A stretch of 8,513 nt of DNA from Anaerolineales bacterium (GTDB lineage: Bacteria > Chloroflexota > Anaerolineae > Anaerolineales > Villigracilaceae): positions 1 through 8,513 of the forward strand of contig JAICRQ010000127.1 in assembly GCA_025966435.1 (NCBI GenBank), read 5' to 3'. Under the pieces are notes generated by a model, which searched no databases, was not told the DNA's origin, and saw only the letters and a program-made list of their open reading frames with translations. The first letter of the stretch is position 1. Every line of letters begins with the position of its first letter. Position numbers and translations under genes: made by a program. Shown here one piece after another: positions 7,054 through 8,513 of the stretch.

Positions 7054-8040
7054 CGCCATGGTCAACGCCATGACAGCCTTTTGCGCATGGAGGCGATTCT
7101 CCGCCTCATCGAACACAACCGAGTTAGGACCATCCAGGATGGCGCTGGTCACTTCGATGTCACGGTCCGCAGGCAACGGATGCATATAGATAGCATCCTG
7201 CTTTGCCACGCCGAGCTTGGCATCGTCCATGATCCAGTCCTTATAGGAATCCTGAAGCTTCTTGCCTTCGGCTTTATCGGTAGTCGTTAAGAGCGGACCC
7301 CAGGATTTGGCATAGATCACATCGGCGTCCTTGCAGGCTTCGGTCATGCCATCTTTGCTATCAACAATCTCGAAGCCTGTTCCGGCGATGCGCGCCTGTT
7401 CCTTCGCCTGCTCGACGATATCCGGCATGAGTGGAAATTCCGGTGGGTACGCCAGTGTTACGTCCATGCCAAAGCGCGGCATTTGCAGGATCAGAGACTG
7501 GGGCACAGAAATCGGTTTGAGGTAGGAAGCCGCATACGCCCATGAAACGACGATCTTCTTCCTGCGCAAATCACGACCCTTCTTCTCCATAATGGTCATC
7601 AAATCTGCCAGGCACTGGAACGGATGATAAACATCGCACTGCATGTTCAACACAGGAGCACGGCTGGATCTAGCGACATCGTTTAAATATTTATTTCCAT
7701 CGCCATAGTCACAGTGACGGATGGCAATGCCGTCGAAATAACGACCGAAGATTTCGCCGATTTCCACAGGTGTGTCGCCGTGTGAGATCTGCGTGGTGTT
7801 CGAGTCGATGAAGGCAGCATGCCCGCCCAATTGTGCCATACCTGCTTCGAAAGAACTGCGTGTACGCGTGGATGAAAAGAAAAATAACATTGCCAGCACT
7901 TTGTCGCGTAGATAGGCGTGAGGCTGGTTTAGTGCCCGCATCCGTTTGAGATCCCAGGCGACATCCAAAACGGTTTCGACTTGCTCTTTTGTGAAGTCTA
8001 GGTCGCCAATGAAATCGCGGCCTCTGAAATTCGTTTGCAT
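7051..8040 (-). CDS. YgeW-like carbamoyltransferase of the aspartate/ornithine transcarbamylase superfamily
   Basis: This 329-residue protein has the carbamoyl-phosphate-binding motif STRTR (57-61), HPFQCLADL (139-147) and MHPLPADRD (286-294). Between them, TQISHGDT (83-90), MQCDVYHP (133-140), WAYAASYLKPISVPQ (167-181), RFGMDVTLAYP (189-199) and KDADVIYAKSWGP (237-249) match E. coli YgeW closely from memory, more than ornithine transcarbamylase. Known relatives lie in anaerobic purine/ureide gene sets and move a carbamoyl group to or from a ureido compound. Two differences stand out: the HCLP cysteine of YgeW and ornithine enzymes is Pro (HPLP, as in aspartate transcarbamylase), and the protein is shorter than YgeW (about 396). 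The C-terminus SVVFDEAENRLHAQKAVMAL resembles the classic enzymes. AAGGAG at 8050-8055 supports the start. The substrate is not known. Confidence 0.88.
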   Translation of the reverse strand: MQTNFRGRDFIGDLDFTKEQVETVLDVAWDLKRMRALNQPHAYLRDKVLAMLFFFSSTRTRSSFEAGMAQLGGHAAFIDSNTTQISHGDTPVEIGEIFGRYFDGIAIRHCDYGDGNKYLNDVARSSRAPVLNMQCDVYHPFQCLADLMTIMEKKGRDLRRKKIVVSWAYAASYLKPISVPQSLILQMPRFGMDVTLAYPPEFPLMPDIVEQAKEQARIAGTGFEIVDSKDGMTEACKDADVIYAKSWGPLLTTTDKAEGKKLQDSYKDWIMDDAKLGVAKQDAIYMHPLPADRDIEVTSAILDGPNSVVFDEAENRLHAQKAVMALTMA

Positions 8041-8049
8041 TCGTTTAGT

Positions 8050-8055
8050 CTCCTT
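8050..8055 (-). promoter_or_regulatory. Ribosome-binding site of the carbamoyltransferase gene
   Basis: The minus strand reads AAGGAG nine bases before the ATG at 8038-8040. The same motif and spacing precede the BMP lipoprotein gene. The 66-base gap upstream shows no clear promoter or terminator, so read-through from the phosphatase gene is possible. Confidence 0.75.
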
Positions 8056-8106
8056 GTTTCTTATGATTCATCTGCAAGCCAATTTTGTTAGCTTTGTACT
8101 GCTGAG

Positions 8107-8513
8107 TTAAGTTGATACTCTCAATACTTCCGCATTTACAGATTTTCCGTTCTGCCAAAATAATCGCGCACCTTCGCAGTAGTCCACAAAACCGCCCCAG
8201 GATTCATAGTCTGCATCTGGGAACGCTGCGACCACGCCTAATTCGACCACCCCACCGTGATTGACTACCAAGGCGGCAGTATCCTCATGCAGGGATTTCG
8301 CCAGACCGGCGTAGTAATCCGCAAGACTTCTTGCATACTTCGTCGCGGCGTTGCCACGTTTCACTGCTTTAGCATAGGCAGCAAAAGACTGCGGCCACGG
8401 GATTTCAGCATCCACATAAGGTCCATATGTATTCATGAGTTCCACTTGTTCATCTACAGCAAAGCCCATTGCAATCGCCGTCTCAAAGGCGCGCGGGAGC
8501 GTCGAGGTGACAA
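8107..8513 (-). CDS. Histidine phosphatase family protein, partial (5' end outside the window)
   Basis: The reading frame stays open to the right edge. The first visible residues, TSTLPRAFETAIAMGF, are the conserved helix that follows the first catalytic motif in phosphoglycerate-mutase-like phosphatases (the S-x-L-x-R-A-x-x-T-A pattern). The ATG at 8467-8469 is therefore internal and is not the start. Downstream, ALVVNHGG carries the second catalytic histidine (codon 8257-8259). The N-terminal RHG motif with the phosphate-accepting histidine is outside the window. The family covers phosphoglycerate mutases and many small-molecule and protein phosphatases, so the substrate cannot be told. It lies 66 bases upstream of the carbamoyltransferase on the same strand and could share its transcript. 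Confidence 0.85.
   Translation of the reverse strand, partial: VTSTLPRAFETAIAMGFAVDEQVELMNTYGPYVDAEIPWPQSFAAYAKAVKRGNAATKYARSLADYYAGLAKSLHEDTAALVVNHGGVVELGVVAAFPDADYESWGGFVDYCEGARLFWQNGKSVNAEVLRVST

Noticed and set aside
7051..8040. Annotation as anabolic or catabolic ornithine carbamoyltransferase (argF/arcB)
   Set aside because: The HCLP signature is HPLP, and the central motifs resemble YgeW. No arginine genes are adjacent.
8107..8469. Small complete 120-residue gene starting at the ATG at 8467-8469
   Set aside because: The frame continues upstream with the conserved STLPRAFETA helix, so the ATG is internal to a longer phosphatase gene.

Overview
The window carries eight genes, all on the minus strand, so transcription runs from the right edge to the left. 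The organism is probably a member of Chloroflexota, likely Anaerolineae-like. The main reason is the lipoprotein at the left end, whose mature N-terminus is a long Thr/Glu/Ala/Pro linker after the lipidated cysteine, a style common in that phylum. Base composition looks moderate, with no strong bias. The taxonomic call is inference, because no rRNA or marker gene is present.

Right block (about 6088-8513): a histidine-phosphatase-family gene cut by the window edge, then a YgeW-like carbamoyltransferase, then a complete carbamate kinase. The last two are 9 bases apart, and the kinase ribosome-binding site overlaps the transferase stop codon. The pair fits phosphorolysis of a carbamoylated (ureido) compound to carbamoyl phosphate, followed by ATP formation from carbamoyl phosphate and ADP. 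The transferase resembles E. coli YgeW more than ornithine carbamoyltransferase, so a ureide or purine breakdown route is more likely than the arginine deiminase route. The substrate is not proven.

Middle block (1473-5994): a four-gene operon encoding a NodB-like polysaccharide deacetylase, a FemAB-type acyltransferase of the kind linked to exosortase/EPS clusters, a GNAT acetyltransferase, and a large multi-pass membrane protein with GT-C glycosyltransferase character and a TPR-like tail. Two of its three junctions are ATGA overlaps and the third gap is 6 bases. The set reads as a surface-glycan module in which an N-acetyl group is removed, the sugar is re-acylated, and a membrane enzyme handles the polymer or a sugar donor. 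No exosortase, polymerase or flippase is visible here.

Left block (10-1472): a BMP-family (PnrA-like) solute-binding lipoprotein with its own strong Shine-Dalgarno sequence and a candidate promoter/operator in the 167-base gap upstream. Its ABC transporter genes, if adjacent, lie beyond the left edge. BMP proteins often bind nucleosides or related compounds, which would suit purine salvage with the right block, but the two blocks are separated by the glycan operon.

No tRNA, rRNA, CRISPR array, insertion sequence or convincing rho-independent terminator was seen. No gene-free stretch exceeds 300 bases. The gaps are 167 bases (1306-1472), 93 bases (5995-6087) and 66 bases (8041-8106).
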